Under the pieces are notes generated by a model. The model was not told the origin of the DNA and searched no databases. It saw nothing but the letters and a program-made list of their open reading frames with translations. Shown in pieces: positions 56,386-64,000 of a DNA stretch of 64,000 nt. The translations under genes and the position numbers were made by a program. The DNA comes from Sporichthya polymorpha DSM 43042. GTDB lineage: Bacteria > Actinomycetota > Actinomycetes > Sporichthyales > Sporichthyaceae. The stretch is taken from the NCBI RefSeq assembly GCF_000384115.1, contig NZ_KB913029.1:2951057-3015056 (forward strand), in the 5' to 3' direction. Position 1 is the stretch's first letter. Each line of letters opens with the position of its first letter.

Positions 56386-58785
56386 ATGGACACGCTCTTC
56401 GACGACCTCCCGATGCCCGGCTCGGGAACCCCGGCCAAGCGTGTCCGGGTCGCGGCGGCGACCCCGTCGGCGGCCGACCGGAGCGAACCGGCGTCGGGTT
56501 CGGACGGGCCGGCCGCGCGCCCCGCGCCCACCGCGGAGGACCTGCTCGCCGGGCTGAACCCCGAGCAGCGCGCGGCGGTGGAGCACTCCGGCGGACCGCT
56601 GCTCATCGTCGCCGGGGCCGGGTCGGGCAAGACCCGCGTGCTCACGCGCCGGATCGCGTACCTGATCACGGTGCGGAAGGTCCGGCCGTCGCAGATCCTC
56701 GCGATCACCTTCACCAACAAGGCCGCGGGCGAGATGAAGCAGCGCGTGGCCGAGGCGGTCGGGTCGGCCGCGCCGAACTGGGTGTCGACGTTCCACTCGG
56801 CGTGCCTACGGATCCTGCGCTTCGAGGCGAAGCGGCTGGGGTTCACCTCCGGGTTCTCCGTCTACGACGACACCGACCAGCAGCGCCTGCTGCGCATGAT
56901 CGTGCGCGACCTCAACCTCGACCCGAAGCGCTTCACGCCGCGGGCGATCGGCAACGCGATCAGCGGTCTGAAGAACGAACTGATCGACCCGGACACCTAC
57001 AGCTCCACCGCGACCGGCCCGGTCGAGACCACGTACGCCGAGTGCTACCGGATGTACCAGGAGCGCCTGCGCGCCGCGAACGCGCTGGACTTCGACGACC
57101 TGATCATGACGACGGTCAACCTGCTGCAGGCGTTCCCCGACGTCGCGGAGCACTACCGGCGCCGGTTCCGCCACGTGCTGGTCGACGAGTACCAGGACAC
57201 CAACCACGCGCAGTACGTCCTCGTCCGCGAACTCGTCGGCGGGACCGAGGCGCTGGACGGACATGACGTCCCGTCAGAACTTCCCCCGGCCGAGCTCTGC
57301 GTCGTCGGCGACGCGGACCAGTCGATCTACGCCTTCCGCGGCGCGACGATCCGGAACATCCACGAGTTCGAGCGGGACTACCCGAACGCGCGCGTGATCC
57401 TGCTGGAGCAGAACTACCGCTCCACGCAGACGATCCTGTCCGCGGCGAACGCCGTCATCGCGCGCAACCCGGACCGCAAGCCGAAGAACCTGTGGACCGA
57501 CGCCGGTGACGGGGAGAAGATCGTCGGCTGGGTCGCCGAGGACGAGCACGCGGAGGCGTCCTTCGTCGCGGCCGAGGTCGATCGGCTCGCCGACGCGGGG
57601 CTCGCGAAGCCCAAGGACGTCGCGGTGTTCTACCGGACGAATGCGGCCTCCCGCGTGTTCGAGGAGGTCTTCATCCGGGTCGGCCTGCCGTACCGGGTCG
57701 TCGGGGGTGTGCGCTTCTACGAGCGCAAGGAGGTTCGGGACGCCCTCGCGTACCTGCGGGTGCTGGCCAATCCCGAGGACGTCGTCAGCCTGCGCCGGAT
57801 CCTCAACGTCCCGAAGCGGGGGATCGGGGACCGCGCCGAGGCCTGCATCGACGCCCTGTCGAGCCGGGAGCGCATCACGTTCCCGGCGGCGCTGCGCCGG
57901 TGCGAGGAGGCCTACGGCATCGCGACCCGGTCGCTGACCCAGGTGAAGGCGTTCAACGAGCTGATGGACCAGCTCGCGACGCTGGTGGAGGCCGGGACGG
58001 GGCCGTCCACGGTGCTGGAGGCGATCCTCGAGCAGACCGGCTACCTGCACGAGCTGGAGACCTCGACCGACCCGCAGGACGAGACCCGCATCGAGAACCT
58101 CGGCGAGCTCATCGCGGTCGCGCGCGAGTACGAAGAGGCGAACCCGGACGGCTCGGTCGCCGGCTTCCTCGAGCGGGTCGCCCTGGTCGCGGACTCCGAC
58201 CAGCTGCCGGACGCCGACGCCGAGGGTGAGGGCGAGGACGGTGGCCAGGTCACGCTGATGACGCTGCACACCGCCAAGGGCCTGGAGTTCCCGGTCGTGT
58301 TCCTGACCGGGTGCGAGGACGGGATCTTCCCCCACATGCGCTCGCTCGGGGACCCGGTCGAACTGGCCGAGGAGCGCCGGCTCGCCTACGTCGGCCTGAC
58401 CCGCGCGCAGGAGCGGCTCTACGTCACCCGGGCCGAGGTCCGCAGTGCCTGGGGCGCCCCGCAGTGGTACCCGCCGTCGCGGTTCCTGGAGGAGATCCCG
58501 CCGAACCTGGTCGACTGGCGGCGCACCGCGAACCGCAGCCCGCTGCAGGCCCTGGCGTCGGGCTCGCCGCGGCCGGCCACCCGGCCCGCCGGGCGCGCCC
58601 AGGCGGGCCCGAGCAAGCCGATCGTCGCGCTGTCGGTGGGGGACCGGGTCACCCACGACACGTTCGGGCTGGGCACGGTGGTCGCCACCGCCGGCGTCGC
58701 CGACAAGGCCGAGGCGACCATCGATTTCGGCGACGGGGCGCCCAAGCGTCTGCTGCTCCGCTACGCCCCGGTCGAGAAGCTCTGA
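56386..58785 (+). CDS. pcrA: ATP-dependent DNA helicase PcrA (UvrD family)
   Basis: This SF1 helicase (799 residues) works in nucleotide excision repair and clears proteins and stalled forks. After a 55-residue disordered start come LNPEQRAAVEHSGGPLLIVA, the Walker A GAGSGKTRVLTRRIAY, FTNKAAGEMKQRV, the Walker B VDEYQDTNHAQYVLVREL, VGDADQSIYAFRGA, LEQNYRST, and VTLMTLHTAKGLEFPVVFLT and LAYVGLTRAQERLYV. The C-terminal tudor-like RNA-polymerase-binding segment (VGDRVTHDTFGLGTVV) is present. The ATG fits the -10 element before it. Confidence 0.96.
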   Translation: MDTLFDDLPMPGSGTPAKRVRVAAATPSAADRSEPASGSDGPAARPAPTAEDLLAGLNPEQRAAVEHSGGPLLIVAGAGSGKTRVLTRRIAYLITVRKVRPSQILAITFTNKAAGEMKQRVAEAVGSAAPNWVSTFHSACLRILRFEAKRLGFTSGFSVYDDTDQQRLLRMIVRDLNLDPKRFTPRAIGNAISGLKNELIDPDTYSSTATGPVETTYAECYRMYQERLRAANALDFDDLIMTTVNLLQAFPDVAEHYRRRFRHVLVDEYQDTNHAQYVLVRELVGGTEALDGHDVPSELPPAELCVVGDADQSIYAFRGATIRNIHEFERDYPNARVILLEQNYRSTQTILSAANAVIARNPDRKPKNLWTDAGDGEKIVGWVAEDEHAEASFVAAEVDRLADAGLAKPKDVAVFYRTNAASRVFEEVFIRVGLPYRVVGGVRFYERKEVRDALAYLRVLANPEDVVSLRRILNVPKRGIGDRAEACIDALSSRERITFPAALRRCEEAYGIATRSLTQVKAFNELMDQLATLVEAGTGPSTVLEAILEQTGYLHELETSTDPQDETRIENLGELIAVAREYEEANPDGSVAGFLERVALVADSDQLPDADAEGEGEDGGQVTLMTLHTAKGLEFPVVFLTGCEDGIFPHMRSLGDPVELAEERRLAYVGLTRAQERLYVTRAEVRSAWGAPQWYPPSRFLEEIPPNLVDWRRTANRSPLQALASGSPRPATRPAGRAQAGPSKPIVALSVGDRVTHDTFGLGTVVATAGVADKAEATIDFGDGAPKRLLLRYAPVEKL

Positions 58786-58818
58786 GCTCCCGCCGCGTCA
58801 GTCGTTGAGAGTCTGAGC

Positions 58819-59811
58819 TCAGTCGCGGCCGCAGTCGCCCTCGGCGAGCTTGGCCTCGAGGTCGTCGAGGATCGCCGTCGCGCCGATCAGGCCGATGCCG
58901 ACCATCCAGGTGTCGTCGTCGACGTCGAACTGGCAGCCGTTCTGCACGGCCTGCAGCTGGTCCCACAGCGGCGTGACCTCGCCGCGGGTGGTCTCGTCCT
59001 CGGCCCCGTAGGTGGTGGTGAAGAGGATGTCCGCGTCGGCGCTCGTGAGCTCCTCGGTGCTGAGCCGGGCGATCGCGAACTGGTCGTAGGCCAGGTCCGG
59101 CGCCCCGAGGCCGATGGCCCGCAGGACACTGCCGGAGAAGCTCTCCGGCCCGTACACCCGGGTCTCGCCGGGCAGGAACCGCATGATCGTCGCGTCGGCG
59201 TCCGTCAGCCCCAACCGCTCGCCGAGCTCGGACGCGCGCCGATCGAAGTCGGCCAGCGCGTCCCGGGCCTCCGAACCGCGGTTCAGGGCCTCGCCGACGA
59301 GCAGGAAGTCCTCCCGCCACTCGGTACCGGGACCGTTCGTGAAGACGGTCGGGGCGATCGCGGAGAGCTTGTCGTAGAGGGCGTCGTCGCGCAGCGTCGA
59401 GGACAGGATCAGGTCGGGCTGCAGCGCCGCGATCGCCTCCAGGTTCGGCTTCGCGATCTCCCCGACGATCTCGACGCCCTCGGTCCGGTCGGCGAGGTAC
59501 TCGGGCAGGCCGGTGTCGACGCTCGTGCGCACCGCGCCGACCGGCTTGAGGCCGAGGAAGATCGTGGCGTCGAGGATCGGCGAGTCGAGGGTGACGATCC
59601 GCTGCGGGGCGGCCGGGACCTCGGTGGACCCCTTCGCGTGCGAGACGGTGCGGGTTCCCGAGGTCTGCGAGGTGGCCGCGGGGGAGGCGGACTCCGCCGG
59701 GGCCTCGACGCTGCCCCGCGGGCCGTCGAGCAGCGTGTTGCTCTCGTCCGAGCAGGCGGCGAGCGGAAGGGCGAGCAGAGCGAGGGTGGCGACGAGCGTG
59801 CGGGCGCGCAC
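58819..59811 (-). CDS. Iron-siderophore-type ABC substrate-binding lipoprotein
   Basis: The protein (330 residues) starts with the lipoprotein signal RARTLVATLALLALPLAACS and continues with a FepB/FecB-type periplasmic-binding fold: PQRIVTLDSPILDATIFLGL, IGEIAKPNLEAIAALQPDLI-like segment VGEIAKPNLEAIAALQPDLI, and LSSTLRDDALYDKLSAIAPT. It should capture a ferric siderophore or haem-like ligand for a permease that is not in this window. The GTG at 59811 is chosen because GGGAG lies 6 bases upstream. An in-frame ATG at 59862 has no such site. Confidence 0.88.
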   Translation of the reverse strand: MRARTLVATLALLALPLAACSDESNTLLDGPRGSVEAPAESASPAATSQTSGTRTVSHAKGSTEVPAAPQRIVTLDSPILDATIFLGLKPVGAVRTSVDTGLPEYLADRTEGVEIVGEIAKPNLEAIAALQPDLILSSTLRDDALYDKLSAIAPTVFTNGPGTEWREDFLLVGEALNRGSEARDALADFDRRASELGERLGLTDADATIMRFLPGETRVYGPESFSGSVLRAIGLGAPDLAYDQFAIARLSTEELTSADADILFTTTYGAEDETTRGEVTPLWDQLQAVQNGCQFDVDDDTWMVGIGLIGATAILDDLEAKLAEGDCGRD

Positions 59812-59840
59812 AGAGAACTCCCGGTGACGAAGGCGGACGG

Positions 59841-59870
59841 ATCGGTCGACGTCGGTCGACATCGGTTGAC
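59841..59870. repeat. Three 10-bp direct repeats upstream of the binding-protein gene
   Basis: ATCGGTCGAC, GTCGGTCGAC and ATCGGTTGAC follow each other without gap (59841-59870), with a partial fourth copy (ATTGACCG). They lie 30-59 bases before the chosen GTG. The helical-turn spacing suggests stacked regulator binding, although a coding role would apply if translation started at 59862. Confidence 0.5.
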
Positions 59871-59884
59871 ATTGACCGTTTCTC

Positions 59885-59900
59885 AGGTTCCCCTTAGCCT
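59885..59900. promoter_or_regulatory. Weak DtxR/IdeR-like iron box
   Basis: On the minus strand AGGCTAAGGGGAACCT resembles the DtxR/IdeR core AGGTTAGSCTAACCT with an extra base in the centre. It lies 74 bases before the binding-protein GTG and 54 bases before the divergent hydrolase gene. Iron control would make sense for the gene, but the match is imperfect. Confidence 0.3.
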
Positions 59901-59953
59901 CCGAGTTCACCGCTCCCCTGCCGAGCGAGCGGCTGCTCCCGAGTGAGGCCCCC

Positions 59954-61114
59954 ATGAATTCTCGCTGGTCCCGTCGTGGCCTGCTCACCGGGCTGGTCGC
60001 CGCCCTGCTCGCCGCCGGTCTGCCGACGACCGCTGCCGACGCCGCAGACGGTGCTGCCGCCGCCGAGGACATCGCCGAACGCGTCTGTCGCACCAGCCGC
60101 GTCCCGCTCAGCTTCACCTCCGTGCCGTACGTGCCGGGGGCGTCCGAGCCGGCCGTCACGACGCTGGAGAACCAGCAGATCTTCGTGCGGTTCTGTCAGC
60201 CGAAGGACTCCCCGTCCCGGACCGTCCAGGTCCTCGTGCACGGCATCACCTACGACCACCGCTACTGGAACCTGCCCGACCCCGACGGCTCCGAGCGGTA
60301 CTCGTGGGAGGCCGCCGCGGTGAAGGCCGGCTACGCGACGCTCGCGATCGACCGGCTCGGGGCGGGGGAGAGCTCGCACCCGCCGAGCTTCCAGGTCGAC
60401 GTCAACTCCAACGCCGCGGCCGTCCGCGCCCTGATCTCGGCGCTCCGGGCCGGCAAGGTGCAGGCGCCGGTGAAGAACGTGCCGGTCGAGAAGGTCGTGC
60501 TCGTCGGCCATTCGTACGGTTCGATCACGAGCTGGTTCGCCGCCTCGGCCAACCCCGAGGTCGACGCCGTCGTGCTGACCGGAGCGACCCACAGCATCCG
60601 CGAGTTCCACACGCCGCTGATCGTGTCGGCGCCGCTCTACCCGTCGTTCCTCGACCCGGCATACGCCCAGAAGGGTTACGACCCCGGCTATCTGACGGAC
60701 CGTCCGGGAACCCGGTACGACACCTACTACGCGCCGGACACGAATGTCGACGACCGCATGCTGGCCGCCGACGAGGCCACCAAAGGCACCGTCACTTTCT
60801 CCGAGCTGAACAACTACCCGCTGTTCTTCCGGGCCCCGCTCGACATCCGCGTGCCGGTGTTCCTGCTGATCGGCACCAACGACGCGCTGTTCTGCTCCCT
60901 GGAGTCCGGGGACCTCGGGGCGCCGTGCGACACGGCGGAGAACCTCGTCGCGAGCGAGGCCCCGAAGCTGGGTCCGAACGTGCCGTCGGTCGACGCCTAC
61001 GTCGTCAAGGGCGCCGGCCACGCGCTCAACGCCGTCCGGTCCTCGCAGGAGTCGTTCGCCGCCGCGCAGCGCTGGATCCACACCACCGTGAGCGGCGGGC
61101 AGCACCGGCACTGA
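59954..61114 (+). CDS. Secreted alpha/beta hydrolase with Tat-like signal
   Basis: The protein (386 residues) begins RWSRRGLLTGLVAALLAAGL, a twin-arginine-type signal peptide with cleavage probable near ADA at about residue 30. The mature part is an alpha/beta hydrolase: VLVHGITYDHRYWNLP for the oxyanion region, GHSYGS as nucleophile elbow, LLIGTNDALFC for the acid, and KGAGHALNAV for the histidine. Four cysteines could form disulfides. The substrate (an ester or lipid) is not known. It is divergent from the binding-protein gene. Confidence 0.88.
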   Translation: MNSRWSRRGLLTGLVAALLAAGLPTTAADAADGAAAAEDIAERVCRTSRVPLSFTSVPYVPGASEPAVTTLENQQIFVRFCQPKDSPSRTVQVLVHGITYDHRYWNLPDPDGSERYSWEAAAVKAGYATLAIDRLGAGESSHPPSFQVDVNSNAAAVRALISALRAGKVQAPVKNVPVEKVVLVGHSYGSITSWFAASANPEVDAVVLTGATHSIREFHTPLIVSAPLYPSFLDPAYAQKGYDPGYLTDRPGTRYDTYYAPDTNVDDRMLAADEATKGTVTFSELNNYPLFFRAPLDIRVPVFLLIGTNDALFCSLESGDLGAPCDTAENLVASEAPKLGPNVPSVDAYVVKGAGHALNAVRSSQESFAAAQRWIHTTVSGGQHRH

Positions 61115-61132
61115 GTGCCGGCGCGGGGTGCG

Positions 61133-62530
61133 CTACGGGCGCAGACCCTTCGAGCGGAGCCAGTTGTAGGGGTTGACCGGCCGGTCGTTGACCCGGATCT
61201 CCAGGTGCAGGTGCGGCCCGGAGGTGTTGCCGGTCATCCCGACGCGGCCGATAACCTGGCCGGCGACGACCTGGCCGCGGCGGACCAGGATCTGCGACTG
61301 GTGGGCGTACCAGCTCTCGGTGCCGTCGAGGTGCCGGATCACGGTCTTGTAGCCGTAGGCACCGTCGTAGCCGGCGAAGATCACGGTCCCGGCCGCGACG
61401 GCGCGGATCGGGCTGCCGTAGCCGCAGGCGAAGTCGAGGCCGGTGTGCCCGGCGGCCCAGCGGTAACCGCCGGCGCCGAAGGTCGCGGTGAGGTGGTAGC
61501 CCCGGACCGGCAGGCTGTAGTTCTTCGCCATCAGCGCGAGCTGCTGGGCGCGAGCCTTCGCGGCGGCCAGGGCGCGGGCCGCCGCCTCCTGCTTCTGCTT
61601 CAGCTCCTCGGCGGCGCGGATGCGGTCGGCGAGGGCGTCGCGGGCGCGCTCGCGGCTGGCGCGGGCCTGCTCGCGGTTCACCGAGGCGGACTCGACCAGC
61701 GAGCCGCTCTCGGTCACCCCGAGGGCCGAGGCGCCGGTCATCGTGGCGCTGGTGTCGGCGTCGCCGCCGCCGGCCTTCACCGCGCCGACCACGCCGGCCG
61801 CGGCGACCGCGACCGCGGCGGCGCCGGCGATCAGCGACGTCCCGCTCGGCGTACCGGCCGGGAGGACGACGACCTTGCGGCGGCTGGACGCGTGGGTCCG
61901 GGCGCTGCGCTTGGCGTGCTTACGGGCCGCCTCGCGACGCTCGGCGCGGGTGGCCAGTTCGACGACCGGCTCGAGGATCTGCTCGGCGGGAATCTGCCCG
62001 GCGGGGATCTCCAGCGCGAGCTCAAGGACCGGCGGCGCGACGACGACCGGGGCGGGGGCCGCGGTGAAGATCGTGGGCTCGACCACCGGAGCCGGCGCGG
62101 CCGTGGTCCGGCGGCGGCGGCCCGTGCCGGGCGCGACGGCGACCTCGGGGACCGGCAGCGCGGCGACGGCGGGAATCTCGGCAAGGCTCTCGACCGGGGC
62201 CGCGGCCTTGCGGCGGCGGCCGGTGGGGGCCGGCAGCGGCTGGGCGGCCAGAGCCTCCGGGAGCGCCTCGGAGCGGGCCGCAGTGGCGGGCACGGTCTCC
62301 GGCGCCGGGGGAACGCGCCGGCGACGGCCGGATCCGGCCGGGACGATGTCTTCAACTGCCCCGGAACGGGGTACCTCGGTAACGAGAGCGGCCGGCTCCG
62401 CGATCTCCTTGCGGCGCCGCCCGGTCGGAACCGGCATTTCGGGCGCCGGCACCGAGAGCGGAGCCGAGGCGTCTAGGTCGAGCTGCGCGTCGAGGTGCTC
62501 AGCACCACGCGCATGTCGGCCGTTGGCCAC
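61133..62530 (-). CDS. M23 family peptidoglycan endopeptidase with repetitive N-terminus
   Basis: The LytM/M23 zinc peptidase domain is at the C-terminus: AGHTGLDFACGYGSPIRAVA with the first zinc histidine and aspartate, then GNTSGPHLHLEIRVNDRPVN with HxH. Before it lie a coiled-coil-like Ala/Glu/Arg helix and one membrane segment (LIAGAAAVAVAAAGVVGAV). The first 150 residues contain four similar motifs: PTGRRRKE, GSGRRRRV, PTGRRRKA and GTGRRRRT. The protein (465 residues, GTG start) should be anchored with the peptidase outside. The basic N-terminal part would then be cytoplasmic. Confidence 0.92.
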   Translation of the reverse strand: MANGRHARGAEHLDAQLDLDASAPLSVPAPEMPVPTGRRRKEIAEPAALVTEVPRSGAVEDIVPAGSGRRRRVPPAPETVPATAARSEALPEALAAQPLPAPTGRRRKAAAPVESLAEIPAVAALPVPEVAVAPGTGRRRRTTAAPAPVVEPTIFTAAPAPVVVAPPVLELALEIPAGQIPAEQILEPVVELATRAERREAARKHAKRSARTHASSRRKVVVLPAGTPSGTSLIAGAAAVAVAAAGVVGAVKAGGGDADTSATMTGASALGVTESGSLVESASVNREQARASRERARDALADRIRAAEELKQKQEAAARALAAAKARAQQLALMAKNYSLPVRGYHLTATFGAGGYRWAAGHTGLDFACGYGSPIRAVAAGTVIFAGYDGAYGYKTVIRHLDGTESWYAHQSQILVRRGQVVAGQVIGRVGMTGNTSGPHLHLEIRVNDRPVNPYNWLRSKGLRP

Positions 62531-63282
62531 GGAGGCATCTCCCGGTCACTCGGTGTTGGTACTCGTGCCGCTGAAGCGCAGTGCTGCGACTCCAGCAGTC
62601 CCGAACGGTAACGGTCACGCGGTCATGCACCCACGGCCACCCGGCAAAGAACGCTCAAAGTGACCAGGGGCCGGTGCTGAAGTTACCCGATGTGACTACC
62701 GGGGCCCCAGTCATGACCGTGTGGTGTGGACATGACGTGCAGAAGAGCAAAATCCACCCGTTCCGACACGCCGAGCTACCGTGAAATCTACCCACGTTCC
62801 GTAGCCGGCGACGGTCACTCTCTGCTTTCCGTGCCGATCCGAATCCGATCTGTGACCACCGTCCGCGGCCGGCGTCAACGCCGCTCCAACTCGCCCCGCG
62901 CGTCCTCTTGACTTCGCGTCCGGGTACGTCCCGGAGCGCCGGTTTCCTGTGGAAAGACCGTGGAGATCGCTCAGAGCCTTGACCCCGCCCCCGCGCCGGA
63001 CGAACCTGCTGGCGCGGGGAGGCTCAGCCCGCCAGCGACCTTCGCTCGTGGCGCCGTTCACCGGCCGTCAAGGGCACAGGGACTCCTCCCCGCCCAAACA
63101 CCTTCTGCGCGGCCGCCGGCCGCGGAGCGCTCGCAGCCGCGCGGCTCGCGCTCACGTCGCGACACCGCCGTTGTGCGGCGGTGATTCGGGTCTCTCCGCG
63201 GAACCCTGTGCGCGTCGGGTTCGTTAGGGGCGGCTAGTCTCGCGGCGGATTTGCCCCGAATACGTGAAGGAAGGGCCCCGCC
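62531..63282. other. 752-base intergenic region between the M23 gene and sucC
   Basis: I find no supported gene here. Open frames on both strands (such as 62949-63227 plus and 62711-63061 minus) have shadow-like composition and no ribosome-binding sites. Visible elements are GTCATG/CATGAC (62710-62715 and 62731-62736), the hairpin CACCGCCG/CGGCGGTG (63163-63170 and 63176-63183), and a TAGTCT -10-like hexamer at 63235-63240 that may serve sucC. M23 peptidase genes in actinobacteria can carry c-di-AMP riboswitches, but I could not recognise one. Confidence 0.6.
63163..63183. repeat. Hairpin upstream of the sucC promoter
   Basis: CACCGCCG (63163-63170) pairs with CGGCGGTG (63176-63183) around TTGTG. 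It is 52 bases before the candidate -10 box TAGTCT of sucC and could insulate that promoter. Confidence 0.5.
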
Positions 63283-64000
63283 GTGGACCTGTTCGAGTAC
63301 CAGGCGCGCGACCTGTTCGCCAAGCACGGAGTACCGGTGCTGGGCGGCTTGGTCGCCGAGACCCCCGCGGAGGCCCGCGCCGCGGCCGAGAAGCTGGGCG
63401 GCCGCGTGGTCGTCAAGGCCCAGGTGAAGGTCGGTGGCCGCGGCAAGGCCGGCGGCGTCAAGCTCGCGGAGACCGCGGAGGAGGCCGAGCAGCTCGCCGA
63501 GCAGATCCTCGGCATGGACATCAAGGGCCACACCGTGCGCCGCGTGATGCTCGCCCAGACCGCGGACATCGAGACGGAGTTCTACTGCTCCTTCCTCCTC
63601 GACCGCACCAACCGCACCTTCCTGGCGATGGCCACGACGCAGGGCGGCATGGACGTCGAGCAGGTCGCCGCCGAGACCCCCCACCTGCTGGCCAAGATCC
63701 CGGTCGACGCGAACGTCGGCTGCGACGCGGCCAAGGCCGCCGAGATCGTCCAGGCCGCCGGCTTCCCGGCCGAGGTCGCGCCGGACGTCGAGGCCGTGCT
63801 GCAGAAGCTCTGGACCGTCTTCCGCTCCGAGGACGCGACGCTGGTCGAGGTCAACCCGCTCGTGAAGACCACCGAGGGCGTCATCATGGCGCTCGACGGC
63901 AAGGTCTCCCTCGACGAGAACGCCGGCTTCCGCCACGCCGACCACGAGGCGCTCGAGGACAAGAGCGCGGTCGACCCGCTGGAGCAGAAGGCCAAGGAGA
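63283..64000 (+). CDS. sucC: Succinyl-CoA synthetase (ADP-forming) beta subunit, N-terminal part
   Basis: The gene runs off the right edge; 239 codons are visible. The beta subunit binds nucleotide and works with SucD in the TCA cycle. The sequence begins [19 protein letters not shown] and shows the ATP-grasp segments [40 protein letters not shown] and [20 protein letters not shown]. The start is GTG with a GAAGGAAG site. sucD is expected beyond the window. Confidence 0.96.
   Translation, partial: MDLFEYQARDLFAKHGVPVLGGLVAETPAEARAAAEKLGGRVVVKAQVKVGGRGKAGGVKLAETAEEAEQLAEQILGMDIKGHTVRRVMLAQTADIETEFYCSFLLDRTNRTFLAMATTQGGMDVEQVAAETPHLLAKIPVDANVGCDAAKAAEIVQAAGFPAEVAPDVEAVLQKLWTVFRSEDATLVEVNPLVKTTEGVIMALDGKVSLDENAGFRHADHEALEDKSAVDPLEQKAKE

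Noticed and set aside
59812-59862. Upstream ATG start of the siderophore-binding protein
   Set aside because: It lacks a ribosome-binding site and would put 17 polar residues before the lipoprotein signal. The GTG at 59811 has GGGAG at the right distance.
62531-63061. c-di-AMP (ydaO/yuaA) riboswitch before the M23 peptidase
   Set aside because: I read the minus strand for the conserved GGGGAACC and GGGGTGAA-type segments and did not find them. A covariance search would be needed to exclude a divergent form.
62949-63227. Possible 92-residue protein on the plus strand before sucC
   Set aside because: Arg/Pro/Ser-rich translation with no ribosome-binding site or motif; it resembles translated non-coding GC-rich DNA.

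Overview
The window is a continuous stretch of chromosome from a high-GC actinomycete. The signs are very GC-rich codon use, frequent GTG starts, many 1- to 4-base stop/start overlaps, TAnnnT promoters placed directly in front of start codons, and a Streptomyces-like gene order that includes a BldM orthologue and a ShbA/RsdA sigma/anti-sigma pair. These regulators suggest a filamentous or sporulating lineage. The species cannot be fixed from the sequence. I see no phage, plasmid, IS element, CRISPR array, tRNA or rRNA.

Positions 1-20127 carry the 3' end of tuf, the S10-spc-alpha ribosomal protein supercluster (rpsJ to rplQ, with secY, adk, map, infA and rpoA), truA, an ABC-F ATPase and rplM-rpsI. 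rpsD is absent from its common place between rpsK and rpoA, and that gap holds three perfect hairpins instead. A family of GC-rich hairpins with three-base loops punctuates this region and recurs near 31.2 kb.

Positions 20258-31204 hold cell-wall precursor and housekeeping genes: glmM, glmS, acpS, a bifunctional NAD(P)H-hydrate repair enzyme, a 44-residue basic protein, alr, an alpha/beta hydrolase, and tsaE-tsaB-rimI. A convergent methyltransferase gene follows where tsaD commonly sits. Positions 31324-33548 are a CIRCE-controlled groES-groEL operon. Next come bldM, shbA and rsdA, then guaB and a GuaB3 paralogue, a PEP mutase/isocitrate lyase-family gene and glpD.

The most notable locus is 41364-47245. 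An ArsR regulator and an SRPBCC-domain protein are transcribed leftward. Facing away from them, rightward, is a two-gene operon encoding a family 2A encapsulin shell protein and a cysteine desulfurase. The desulfurase has a 300-residue disordered N-terminal extension with two pairs of internal motif repeats. This is the layout of a sulfur-handling protein nanocompartment. It is followed by a TlpA-like lipoprotein thioredoxin and a CcdA-like membrane electron carrier, so the whole block is rich in sulfur and thiol chemistry.

The rest (47267-64000) carries guaA, an ABC exporter, several small membrane proteins, a divergent PspC protein / PspC-histidine kinase / response regulator module, pcrA, an iron-siderophore-type binding lipoprotein, a secreted hydrolase, an M23 peptidase and the start of sucC.
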